A stretch of 64,000 bases of DNA from Seriola aureovittata. Its lineage: Eukaryota; Chordata; Actinopteri; Carangiformes; Carangidae. Shown here in pieces: positions 16,027 through 33,684 of this stretch. How positions within the stretch are numbered: position 1 is the stretch's first letter; the number at the start of each line of letters is the position of its first letter. The stretch covers positions 12,920,501-12,984,500 of the forward strand of contig NC_079377.1 of the NCBI RefSeq assembly GCF_021018895.1, in the 5' to 3' direction. A program made the translations under genes and the position numbers. The notes under the pieces are model-generated. The model was not told where the DNA came from, did no database searches, and was given only the letters and a program-made list of their open reading frames with translations.

Positions 16027-18112
16027 ATGGTGACGCTGAATCACTTGAGTGTAGAGGACCAAGATAACGGCTCCTCGCTGTTGCCTGAGGCTGCAGAGGC
16101 TGCGACACCAACACCTGTGAGTCACAGGCAGCGATTGGTCACAAGGACCGACTCCAGGGAGTTCTTCCTCAGCAGGTACATCTCTGCGGGTACTGTATTT
16201 ATACCTTGGATTATGTTGCAAGCTCTGTTGTTTTTATTTCTCTCTCTGCTATACAGGAGTGAGAACCTTGCCTTCAGTTTGGTGCTGCTGATTGGATGCT
16301 ACTCAGCCATTCTGATCCCTGCATATTTCCCCTTGGATCGGGTGGCAACACTCAGCAATGACTATCAACATCCCAAAGATCTTGTACGGATACACATCCT
16401 AGCAATAACTTTGCATCATTTCTACACTTTTACCAAACTTCTCCTTATGTTTGCCCCTGTTTTCAGGTCTTACTAAATCGGTCAGCCTCCCTTCTGTCAG
16501 ACCCCTGTCAGCCCCGCTGGTGTCTGAATCACCTCAAGCCCCTGTCCTGTTCTGCAGGCCTCCAGGACATCCCTGTGTTTGTGCAGCAGGACAGGCCTGT
16601 ATCCTGGGACTTGGCTCCTCCTCTGGGGCTCCAGGGCAGTGAAGAGCATCTGGCCCTGGCTCTTGCCTCTCTGCCTGAGCCTGGCCTGCCTCCATCCCTG
16701 AGGAGGGAAGGCAGCTGCAGGCGGTGTATGGTGGTGGGCAGTGGAGGGGTTCTTCATGGGAGCCATCTTGGAGCTCACATAGATCAGTATGACATCATTA
16801 TCAGGTATGTATGTGACAGTTTGAGACAAACACAAGTGGAAGGATAGCCGGAAGGAATAAGAAAAATACACTCTAATTTATACATTTATAAATAAATTTT
16901 CATCTCTGTTACCAGGCTGAATAATGCTCCAGTGCCTGGCTTTGAGAAAGACGCAGGTTCCCGCACCACCATCCGCCTGATTTACCCAGAGGGAGCACCT
17001 CACTCTGCAAACGAGTACAAAAAGACCACCATGGTTGCTCTGGTGGTCTTTAAGAGCTTGGACCTGGACTGGCTCACTTCTGTCATCACCAAACAGCCTC
17101 TGGTGAGAGCTGCATCACGCAAACCATTGCACACAGAAATGGTGTATTACATAAGCCATGAGTATCAAATCAACACTGCTATCACAGAATCACACTCGCA
17201 GCCTCACACTCTCGACATCTTCTGTGTCGTTTTCTCTTTTTTTTTATAGAGCTTCTGGTCTAAAATGTGGTTCTGGAGGAAGGTGGTGGATGATATTCCT
17301 CTGAGACCAGAGAACTTCAGGATCCTCCACCCAGAGATTATTCACAAGACAGGACAAGTCTTAAAGAAATATGCTCTGAAACAGGGAAATGTGAGTTCTA
17401 CCATAACATGCATATTCTATATTTAATTCCCTTTTGGCAAGTTGTGAGACACACTCACATTCTGCACATGCTTTGTTGTTTGCTGTCATAGAACACTGCA
17501 TGCAAAAAGAAAAAACAGGGATCCTAGAACTATGTCATGCCTGGGTAACCTAACTTGTCCTGAATAATGCATAGATATGCCTGACAGAGACAAGTATTGA
17601 CTTTGCTATAAGCCTAGGAATCAAGGGAGTGAAAGATGAGCAAATACAACATTCAGTTCAAGAGGCTTACATGCTCATTTTATTGCCCACTGCCTTTAAC
17701 TAGGGACTCTTGCTTCTCGCACAAATAAATATTGCTGAGCAGTTGGTGCCTATGCAGGTCGTAGATATAGATCAAAGAGTATTTACTCTTCTCAAGTAGA
17801 TGGTGCCAACACTAGGTGCCAGTGCGGTGGTGATGGCTTTGCAGCTGTGTGACCAAGTGAGCCTTGCAGGGTTTGGGTATGATATGCAGCACCCAGAGGC
17901 CAGGCTTCACTACTATGAGACCATACGCATGGACGCAATGAAAGCTCAAGTAAGTTTAGAGTGATTAAAGAGTGGTTCACCTTTTCTTCTCATGTTTTGA
18001 CCCCGAGGTTTTATTTATCATCCAGGTGGTGCATGACGTCAGCGCTGAGAAGCTCTTCCTGAGGGACCTGGTCGCAGCAGGAGCTGTGACTGACCTCACA
18101 GGAGCTCTGTGA
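16027..18112 (+). CDS. ST3Gal-type alpha-2,3-sialyltransferase (GT29), ST3Gal V-related
   Basis: Exons: 16027-16175, 16257-16383, 16467-16804, 16916-17102, 17250-17390, 17800-17949 and 18026-18112; 392 residues (419 if the first 81-nt intron is retained). Start codon context is gccATGG. Layout: cytoplasmic tail, one membrane anchor at about residues 53-73 (LAFSLVLLIGCYSAILIPAYF), a stem, then the catalytic domain. Sialylmotif L begins at CRRCMVVGSGGVLHG (about 176). Motif S is around PTLGASAVV to AGFGYD (about 317-342). Motif III is HYYET (about 351), and motif VS has H367 and E372. The enzyme should transfer sialic acid from CMP-Neu5Ac to galactose in the Golgi. Sub-motifs such as VLHG, SFWSKMWFWRKV and FRILHPEII resemble ST3Gal V (GM3 synthase) most closely, so a glycolipid acceptor is plausible. 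It could be the fish st3gal5 or the fish-restricted st3gal7 lineage; this cannot be settled without a tree. Confidence 0.9.
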
Positions 18113-18519
18113 GCCAGCTGTGCAGCCACTGATAATACAGTGAACTCTGGGTGCACCCCTCTCTCTCTCTCTCTCTTTCACTGTGAGCCTCTATGGAGTC
18201 CTGCATAACTGTGGCCTGTTGGAGTATCCTGCACAGAGCAGACTGACCTTTAAAACACTCACAGGCTTCAGGGATGCCTCACGAGTGAGTAAATTAAACT
18301 CCAAAGGTTAGAAAAGCCCGTGATTAGAGAGATTAACCAAAGTCACATCACATCACATTTAAATTCAATGAAGTTACTACATTACCAACTGTTACAAGCA
18401 TAGTAACTGTCATATGGGTGAATAATTTGTCTTCATGTTCAGCAATTGGCTGAATTTTGTAAAAGGAACACAATGGTCTATGATTCATACAGTGCTATTT
18501 AAATTATGTTTACAATGAC

Positions 18520-18525
18520 AATAAA
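18520..18525 (+). other. Candidate poly(A) signal of the sialyltransferase gene
   Basis: AATAAA lies about 400 nt after the stop codon on the plus strand and is the first canonical hexamer I find in the 3' flank. Confidence 0.5.
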
Positions 18526-18550
18526 AAAAGTGAATATGAAAATACAAATA

Positions 18551-18556
18551 TTTATT
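18551..18556 (-). other. HPS1: Candidate poly(A) signal of HPS1
   Basis: TTTATT on the plus strand is AATAAA on the minus strand, about 510 nt downstream of the HPS1 stop. It faces the sialyltransferase signal only about 25 bp away. Other hexamers nearer the stop (such as TTTATT near 18676) could be used instead. Confidence 0.4.
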
Positions 18557-19066
18557 GTTTCCCAAAAAGTATCTGTATTAATCTGTTTTATACATACAGT
18601 AAAAACTATTGCATGTTTCATTCATACAAGTTATGATGCTAGCAGTAGAAAAGACAAAAATGGACGGTGTCTGCATTTATTTAAAAAAAAAAAAAGATCA
18701 GCTGCAAATTTTAAAGAGTGAAGAAAAGTGTTACAATCTACAGTATTACTTATAAACAGGAAACAGGTAATAAATGAGAATATATTACAATCTACAATAA
18801 TTAAGGAGTGATACTGTCAATATTTTATATACAAGACAACAAAATAGTGCATTAGGGCATAACAGAGTTCGATTGCGCTAGTCATAAACCTAAGTGCTTC
18901 CAGTAAATCACTTCAGGTCAACATATCATAGGATTCATAACCACATACTGAATATATATCACGGAACATGGGATACAGTTTATCTGGAGAGTGGCACTTC
19001 ATGGCAGTAATAAGGCAATAATATGCACCTTGGCTACTGTGCCTCTGTTCAAATGTGTGGGTGTGT

Positions 19067-24983
<5,917 letters not shown>

Positions 24984-26004
24984 CTGGACCACAGATGCAC
25001 TCCTGTCCTGCTTTACTGGGGTGTCCTATTTATTCCAAGCACTCCACACGCATCATGCTATAAAGAAAAGGGTATTTTTCTTTATTGAGCCAAAAGACAT
25101 CTTTATTGAGGCAAGAAGACATCACAGAGTCTGGGGGCAGAGGGGTTTGTAAAGTAGAGAGGTCTGACATGTTACTGGTCACAGCTGGGGCAAGTTCAAA
25201 AAGAAGAGTGTTGTTAACATCAAGAGTTTGAGGCAGAGAGGATCTGCAGCAGGATCTAATAAAATGGGTTTAGTGGTGAAATGTTGAAAGAGCATTAAAT
25301 ATTTAAATGATGCAAGTTACGTTTTTAATGTTCCAGCGTAAGTCTGAGAAGTCCAAAAAAAAAAAGTAAGATATATGATTTAACTGTTAACTACTAATGT
25401 GACAAACCTTTTGCTATTTTTGAAGCACACCTAAATAAACTTCATTTCTGTATGTATGTATTTGATTTCTGATGATCTTACACTAAGGAAGTTGTGATGA
25501 AATAATAAATAATTTGTGAAACATAGTTCTGTAGAATACATTTTGAGGCAATTTGAATTAACAATTTGATCTGATACAAATCAGTGATAATCTTAACATT
25601 ATCATTTACCGTGGCATGCAGATCAAAGGTATGGAGGTACGGTTTTTTATATTGGATATTTAACCACACATTGTACACTGTTAAAAAAAAAAAAAAAATG
25701 TAGTCATGAGTTCACTGGAGTACATGATTTTCACACATGCCGTGTTACGAATACACCAGTCACTGTAGAAACTGAAAGCTGTGGGAAACTTTTTACCCAC
25801 ACTCCGTGAGCTCTTGACCTAAAATAAACAGTCTCTGATGGCTGATATTTTATCAATGACAAGCTCTGGTGAGAGAAAAACAAAGTCAGCTGTGAGGGGT
25901 TTCAGGACACTATCAGTAAAAGAAGATATGAGTCCACTGGAGTTTTCTGCAGACGCTGATGTGCAATTGCACATCAAGAGATATACTCTCATACCCTTCA
26001 AGAA

Positions 26005-26039
<35 letters not shown>

Positions 26040-26562
26040 GCAGTGATTAGGTGACACTGGTCGTCTTTGGAGATCTGGTAAGATCAGCCTGTGATATCAT
26101 CTGTTGATAACTGGGTGACTGTGCTCTGTGTCTTCACACTTCATATACTATCTTTTTTTATATATTTTATTTAGTAATGTTGACATGTCCAAATAGAGGC
26201 TTTCTGGATTCCACTCTCATTTATATCACGTAAAAGTCCTTTAGCAAAGATCATCAATAATCGTTAGAGAACAGAGACATGAATCTCTCTACTGTAACCA
26301 TCACATGCATCTGATCATGTTACTGTGCTGTGACGAAGCCTGTAGCGAAATTCTCTTGAAATAAACCCAGTGCTGAAACTTTGATATCTGCTGTTTGTAA
26401 GTGAATATATTGAATCCTCTGATCCGATCCGTGAAATACATCCCGTGTTTTACCTGACGCCTGAAGTTACTTCCCCATAACCAAACTTTTACCTTCCTCG
26501 GTGCACGCTGACTTGTTCATGGATAAAACGACAACACACACAATCATGTGACAACAACTCAC
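24984..26562 (-). other. HPS1: HPS1 5' intron between non-coding and first coding exon
   Basis: This stretch separates the start codon (24981-24983) from a donor-like ACGGA|gtgagt (reverse complement at 26557-26562). Minus-strand acceptors near the start include 'caccccag' and 'ggtccag'. It contains poly-A/T runs near 25682-25697 and 26010-26035 and no coding exon that I recognise. Confidence 0.45.
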
Positions 26563-26608
26563 TCCGTGTTTCCTGCGCCGGACGATCCCAGCATCTCGCT
26601 CTGGTGTC

Positions 26609-26639
<31 letters not shown>

Positions 26640-26980
26640 CTCCTCTAAAAGCCGTAGTTCCCTTCAGCTCATGGACGTTTTCATCGCGGCGGCTTGTGTC
26701 CTCCGCTTCCTTCCGCTCAGTCTGCGGCTCCGCACGACACAACACGAGTGTGCGTCATGTGACATCAGCAGGACTCGTAACTGTGCTGATCTGGAAACAG
26801 ACGGAGCCACCGGGCTGCGGAGGAGCGCCGCGTGAGAGGCTGCTCCTGGGTAAGCGTTCGGAAGTAAGTGACTGCTCTCTCTACAGTGGCTCGATCGCCC
26901 ACCCTGCAGGAGCCCGGTGATCAGTGAGGCAAGGCAAGTCATGTGCTGGTGCCTGAAGTGGGCCACATGACTGAGAGGCT
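26500..26980 (-). promoter_or_regulatory. HPS1: HPS1 promoter region with four TCATGTG (M-box) motifs
   Basis: CpG-bearing sequence (26580-26850) contains a probable 5' UTR exon ending at 26563. Motifs: TCATGTGAC at 26544-26552, the palindrome GTCATGTGAC at 26754-26763, TCATGTG at 26939-26945, and its reverse complement CACATGA at 26964-26970. TCATGTG is the M-box recognised by MITF and the related TFE factors, which control melanosome and lysosome genes. Function is inferred from sequence only, and the exact transcription start is unknown. Confidence 0.5.
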
Positions 26981-29900
26981 GTGATGCAGACGACAGGTTG
27001 GTATTTGTGGAATTTAGCTCCATGGCTGAGATTGAGATTAGACGTGTTTGTGCTCTGCGTTTGTTGGTTTGATATGAGGAGAAAAAAAAACAAAACATTT
27101 ATTACTATATATGAAGAGGAACAAGAGAAACTGAAGATCACCATGACACAGAGATTAAGGCCTGTGGCCTGGATATGTGTAAATATCAAATGAAAACATA
27201 TACGGAGCTGAATACTTGGCCAGCATTAAATAGTTCCAGTTAACAAATTTATAGATATGATGTTTTTAAAATAGTTCAATTGTAAAATGTAACAATTAAA
27301 CATAGCCAAGCAAAATCTGCTAACACAACTATGGGTTTAAAAAAAAAACATAATTATTGTTATATTAGAGAGATAAGACATTTAAAATACACTTCAAACT
27401 CAATATTGCCTCCCATGTTTGTTCCTAAATAAATCTTGGAGATTTTTCATCACCTTGTAACACACTTATACTACATATATGCAACATACATACAAATACA
27501 CACTCACCAAACACCAGGCTGTTTCTGTTTTGATGGCTGCAACAAATCTGTGTTGTATCATAATATTCAGCAAAGATTGTATGCTTGGCTTCTGAGCAGT
27601 GCAAAGAACCCCATAGCTACATAAATATTTATGTTTTATTAACCTTGCTTGGGTCAAAATGGTCCAAAATGCCAAGAGTTCTACATCGTGGGCCAGAGTC
27701 TAATCTAATCCATCAGTTTTCTGGGGATCCAGCATTCATGGAAGTCTTATTTAAGCTGACTCCTGTATATACAGAGTAAACATCATGAAATCCTCAGTGT
27801 TTGCGAATAGGGCAAGGGGGCCTTGCATGTCTCAAAATGGATCACTGAGTATAAACAGTGTAAGGCAGGCCTGGGTAACAGTTACCTCCACTAAAGAGGC
27901 ACTGTCACGCAGGAGTGGCCAGACATGGCGCAGTCCTCCTCAATCACGACACAATTAGATTTTGTCAGAGGAAGTGATGCTCAGCAGTTGTTATCACAAG
28001 CTACAGGTTTATATGATGCAAAGTTCGCCAAACAAAACTATTTCCATGGATTGGGCTGATAAGACCCTGGTCTGAATGTCAGGAAGTTCACTGAGGCCTC
28101 GTTGCTCGATATCGCCTTGGACAGTTATTGTCAAGCTGTTACTTACAGGTCAGAGGTACTTCATTTACTCAATAAACATACTTTTGATTTTAGCAAGTTA
28201 CATTTTCAAATCAGAAATGATTTCAATTCGGTTTTGCCTTGGCAAAGTTTCTGTTGTCGGTATCAAACATGTAGCTGATCTAAGAGCCCTTTGAACTCCT
28301 GCTGACAACTGATTTACAGCAATTTTTCTTGAGAAAGTGCAGAACAATTCAAGTTGCTTATCCTTCTGTACCTTAGAATGTCTGCCCTGTCTCACTCTGT
28401 TTTTCCAGGTTTGTATGCGCTTTACAAATAAAGCATGTCTGCATATTCATCTAAATGTGCATATACAGTATGTATAGCCTTTGTAGTGAATAATATTTTT
28501 CTCCTCACAAAACCACTGAGTCAGTGGACCAGGTGTGAATGAGCCTGGTTTGATTCCTACATGTCAACAATGTTTGCCTGTTTAAATTCGACCACATGTG
28601 AAATGAGAAGTTCATTTCTGCTGCTTATGCAAAAGCAAAAGCCCATTTCCTGTGAATGGAACTTAAAACAAAAATATAATCAAAGGTACATGCTTTGGAT
28701 CACAGCTCTTGAAGGGCCGCCAGTGTTAATGACTCACTGTCAGGAAACTTCAGTACAGTTCAAGCCCGTCTTGCTTTCTGTGGAAGTGCCGTTTGAGCAT
28801 GAAAGGCTTGTCTGGGAGAAAGTGAAGGGACCTGAATGGCAAGCATTTTATCACATTTTATCTTGTCTTTTAACTCCTTTCTACATGATCCTACCAAGCA
28901 GATCCCAGTAGTCCATACATCAGCAGACACTGAGCCAGGTCTGGCCCAGGTTTAGGGCCAAAGCTGAGGTCTGGAGGTTTAGCCCATCCTGGCTTTATGT
29001 TTCCCATCAGCAGCTTCCTCATGCAGTGACAAGACAGCACTTTTCTCACTACAAAGACTTGCTCCAGCTGCTTCTTCAGTTTGCGTATGTGCACATAAGA
29101 GTGAGCGAGTGAGAGGACCAATAATGGTACCTTTAATACTCAGGTGCCTTTGATGAGGATTTTGCTAGAATTAGACCGTTTTTATTTATAGGTCCTTTCT
29201 TTGTGAGGGTATTTCAGCTTTTCTATAAATCATATCTTGTCATCTCTTTGTTTCTTTTTCTTCTCCTTGTGACCATGTGCTTCTGCAGACCTCTTTCACA
29301 TCCTGAGAACTGCTGTGGAGTCTGGTTGGATTGCTCAACGTTAATTCACATGATGGGGCTTAGCTGTTTATACACAAGTACAGTACTTCAATCGTCTCTT
29401 GCATGCAGCAGTGAGGTGACGGGCAACGTTTAATGTAGTTTTACTGACAAACTAAAATCAGAGTAGGAAAGCATTCCTTTCTTCAGTGCAGACTGATTTT
29501 CACTGAGTAATATACAACTTCGTAGGTGTTTGTAGGTGTTTATTATCAATGTAAACTTTTTTTTAACAAAAAATAATATATATGCACACTTTCCATATTA
29601 AAATAATACTCTCCAAAAGAAATATGAACATCTCTACATTAACTATAAACACATTCAGAGGACAAATATTCTTTATATTTAACATGTTCAGGCACTGAAC
29701 CTGCTCCTGCTTATCTAGAAATGTTACCATTGTCCTTATTCATGTCAGTGTGGAGCACATATTAAGCAACATGATTAAATCTCCGAGTGACTATTAACAC
29801 AGTCACTTGGTCACCCTGTTATTTAATGAATTGGCTCTTAAAGTTATTTTTGATTTTGCGTTACAGTTGGGGCATTAGTACCACTAACATAACTGAGTCA

Positions 29901-30980
29901 TTTAGAAAAGAAATGTAAAGACAAAGTAAAGTATTTAATCATATAAATTAGGTGTATACTGTATGTAAGTAAACATATCAAGCTTAAATCACTTATTTTC
30001 ATTATTCTTTTTTATGTACAATACATTATCTAATAATATATGACAGTAAATCTGTACAAAATTATGTAAAATATAATATCATGTATATTTAAACTAGCAG
30101 CATAAGAGGATTATAAAATGTGAGATCACACTGAAGAGATAGTGAGATAAAATACACCTGAAAAACTGGCATCTTAGAGTTTTTGAATCTAAAGCAAAAC
30201 CCAGATTTTGTGTGTACGCAGGCTGGGAAAGGACAGATGTTATGGATGAGTTCACATTGTTCTTCAGCTATACATCGCTGCAAAGCAGTACCAGCGACAC
30301 ATCCTGGCTATGGTACTCTGCAGTTAAATTGAAACCTGCAGCAGAAAAGCAACGATACACAAAACACACAAAAACAGCCTTTAAAAGAAACAGATTTTCC
30401 CTTCAAGCCACTTGATATGGCAAAGGAAGAAACGTATACTTTCAGTGGCACATCAAACAGGCTGGACAGACACATCAGTAGCTTTATCAATAATAAAACA
30501 CATGCATACATTCACAGACACACACCACTTGGTAAGTCCAGGCCTGACCTCATACACACCTCGGCATTTTCTCTTTGTGGAGAGGATCAAGTCAAACTAA
30601 AGCTGACTTGTGTACGCCTCAGAAACGCTGCCTGTTCAGAGTTTTCTCTTTTTTTCCCCTCTGTATACCAAAGAATAGAAAAAAAGAGAAAAGAAAAAAA
30701 ACTCTCTCCGAGACACAGAGATAACGCACCCTGGGTTTGACAATCAGAGAGAATAAAAAATATAGCTTAATCAGAAATGTGGACTTTTTGATATTGCATT
30801 TCTGTAACTATGAACTACAAACTTCATACAAAGGCGCAAAACAACCACTGTTCAAACAAGTCTTGTAGTATCTGAGGAACTGCTGGTGAAAAGAACTGAA
30901 AAGTGTTCAGTGCAAACTGTTTTATGTGTCTTGGGCAAGTCTTTCTTTGCTGGACCAGAGAGGAGAACAATGGAAGAGCT
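26981..30980. other. Intergenic region between HPS1 and HPSE2
   Basis: HPS1 points left from about 26.7 kb and HPSE2 ends at about 31.0 kb, so both are minus-strand genes in tandem. The reading frames here (for example 28561-28911 and 29203-29433) lack domains, homology that I recognise, or splice context. The DNA is AT-rich with short homopolymers. I see nothing further. Confidence 0.5.
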
Positions 30981-30982
30981 GG

Positions 30983-30988
30983 GTTTAT
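30983..30988 (-). other. HPSE2: Candidate poly(A) signal of HPSE2
   Basis: TTTATT on the plus strand (AATAAA on the minus strand) lies about 290 nt past the HPSE2 stop at 31280-31282. It is the nearest canonical hexamer that I found. Confidence 0.4.
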
Positions 30989-31279
30989 TTTAATATGGGA
31001 AAGTGGTTTAAATATTACCACTGATAATTGTTGAGGAGGCTGTTGTTAAACAAGAGGATTGTGTTGTATTCAAGCCATGGGCACTCTCTACTGAAGTGTC
31101 CTTGAGCAAAACACTTAAATCCTGATTCCTAATTCTGACCTCCGTCTGTTTTCGTGGACAGATGAAAAAAAAAAAGAGGAGCCACACTGTTTTTAAGCTT
31201 TGAGTCAAGTTGGCAGGGGGTTGTTGGTTTGATAGACGTCTGAGCATCACGCCTATATCTCAGGGGTGAGGGGTCGGTG

Positions 31280-33646
31280 TTATCTTCGACAGGCATATGC
31301 GTTAATGTTCTTGATTACATAAAAGCCTATGGTCATGGGAGGCATGGCTATTGTCCGTCCAGCCCTCAATGTCTTAGGCTTCAATTCTGGGAATGTCTCA
31401 TTGTCCGACATGAGCAGCCTCTCCCCGTTCAGCTGGACATGTCTGCAGAGAGAAGAAAGGAAGCACAGACTGCATTACACACAGTCTGCTTCAGACTCAT
31501 CACATAACTCTGGTAGTTGTAAAAGAGCGTGTGAGTTAAGTAGTTTATTTTTTATAGCACCTTTCACAGATCACAAATGGTTTACATCAATAAAAAAAGA
31601 ATACACTATTAAAAACATTATTAAATATGGCAATGACAACAAACAGCATAGGGCTGACAAGTTAAATTCACAGCCACAACAAACAAATGAGGAGAGAGAC
31701 ACAAAAAGAAGTACAAAAGTTCCACTCACAGACATGGAAATAGACCAATAAAAAGCAATAAAATAAAAATGGAGCAGCTATTCAGACAGGCTAACTAAAA
31801 GCCTGCCTGAATAAAAGACATTTTCAGCTGCTTGATAAAGAATTCACAGGAGTCTAGGGATCACAGTGACAAGGGGGAGAGCATTCCATAAACTGGGTGC
31901 AACAGCTTGAAACACACGGTCACCTCTGGTTTTATAGCAGGTTCCAGGGACAGCCAGTAATTTTTGCTCAGCAGACCTCGGAGCTCGAGTGGCCGCACAA
32001 AGGAGGAGGATATCAGCAATATCCTGGGGTGTTTGACCATGCAAGGCTCTAAAGGTCAGCACAAGTATTTTAAAATGAATGCTGAATTTAATTGGGAGCC
32101 AGAGCAGAGAGGATAAAATTGGCGACCTCGTGTTCTTTCTAGTTAAAAGCTGTGCAGCTGCATTTTGGACAGTTTTATTCAAACTGGTAAAAAAAAAAAA
32201 AAAGAGCATTAAAATAATCTAAACAAAAAGAAAAGTGAAAGAATGCAATGCAAAAATTAAAAGAAAATTACAAAAAGGTTGATGAGTTTTTTCAGCTTAT
32301 CAAAAAAAGAAAATCTGGACCCTCTCATGCATTCAGTCTTTAAGCGTTATGATTCTGTCAGTCGTACACTTGGGGGTGCTGCTGTCACAAAACTGCAACT
32401 TCACAACTGCACAGTAATACAACTTGACTTTTTGAGTAGAATCTGCATGCAGTAACAGCTAACCTATTTCTCCATAATAGTTTGGAGTTAACTGCAATGA
32501 AACAGTCAATTTTAAAGCAAAAAAATATTCTAATACCCTTTGCAGTAATACAGTTATGAAAACTTACTAATATGAATATTTGAAAGAAGGTTTTTCAAAG
32601 ACAAATTGTTCAAAATATTATTTGGGTATAATTTAATTTGTAATGTTTCTTAATTAAATTACAATTTAAACTAGATGTACAGTAGGTTACAAGATGCAAA
32701 ACCTTCCTCTTCTTTCTTTGCACAGAGAACAGAATGAGTTGTAGAGAGTATTAAGAGTATTCTTCCTGTTTTCATTCTGGTAATTCCTGACATGGCATCA
32801 ATAATATTTCGTAACAAGTTTACCATCACAAAACATTTAAAACAATATGAAATATTACTGCAGAGTAGCCGGAACACATAACAGTCATAAGTTAAGGTAT
32901 GTTAAGGTAAGCTAAAGTTAAGGTAAAAGTTTGGACTATAATTTATTTTGGAAGAAAAATCAAGCAGGAATATATTATTAAACTTATTGCTTAACAGCCA
33001 GCTTGAGTATGACTTTCACAATTTTTTCATTTAAAACAACTTTGTTTGTATTTATCTGTACAAGATATTATTTAAGTATAACTATCAGTAATTGTGACAT
33101 AATAAATAACGTTCTAAATAGAAATTATCTCCTTATTGAGTATTTGGACTGTAGTGATTGCTTTTAGCCCGGAGCTTTTCAACTTCAAAGTGCTGCTCTT
33201 ATGAGTAACCTTTTTTATTATATCGTTATATTGTAAAGTTAACCACAATAGTGGTCTGGATATTTTTACGTGAACCTCAAATTCAATAAAATATCAAATA
33301 AAATTCTGTTCAACAAGGAGACGATATGAATCAAACTGTAGTGCTCAAAGCTTTCCGTCAACATGCATGGACCTGAATACTTGATCACCGTTAACAGAAA
33401 GTCCCACTACGCAGACATATTTATGGACATCTGGTGTTGCTAAATTTTTCATAAAAGTCTCCCTGTGCTGTGTGTGGTAACAGAAAGCACTTAAGGCCTG
33501 AAAAAGGCCCGTCGTTAGCTTGCTCTCCTATTAATTGACTTGCAATAATGTTCTAGCACCTAAAACATCCTCCATCATTACGCTGTTATTGAAGGATCAT
33601 GCCTGAGCCTCCATTAAGGCTGTATGGAGGTATCGTATAACACAAA

Positions 33647-33684
<38 letters not shown>

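Noticed and set aside
24984..24992. In-frame extension of HPS1 upstream of the ATG (GTG GTC CAG)
   Set aside because: It has no ATG. The start MKCLLIA matches the vertebrate HPS1 N-terminus exactly, and an acceptor-like 'tccag' directly precedes it.
31844..32209. Apparent 121-codon gene on the minus strand
   Set aside because: It is the C-terminal tail of a LINE reverse-transcriptase ORF, truncated and without a start context, so it is annotated as a mobile-element fragment.
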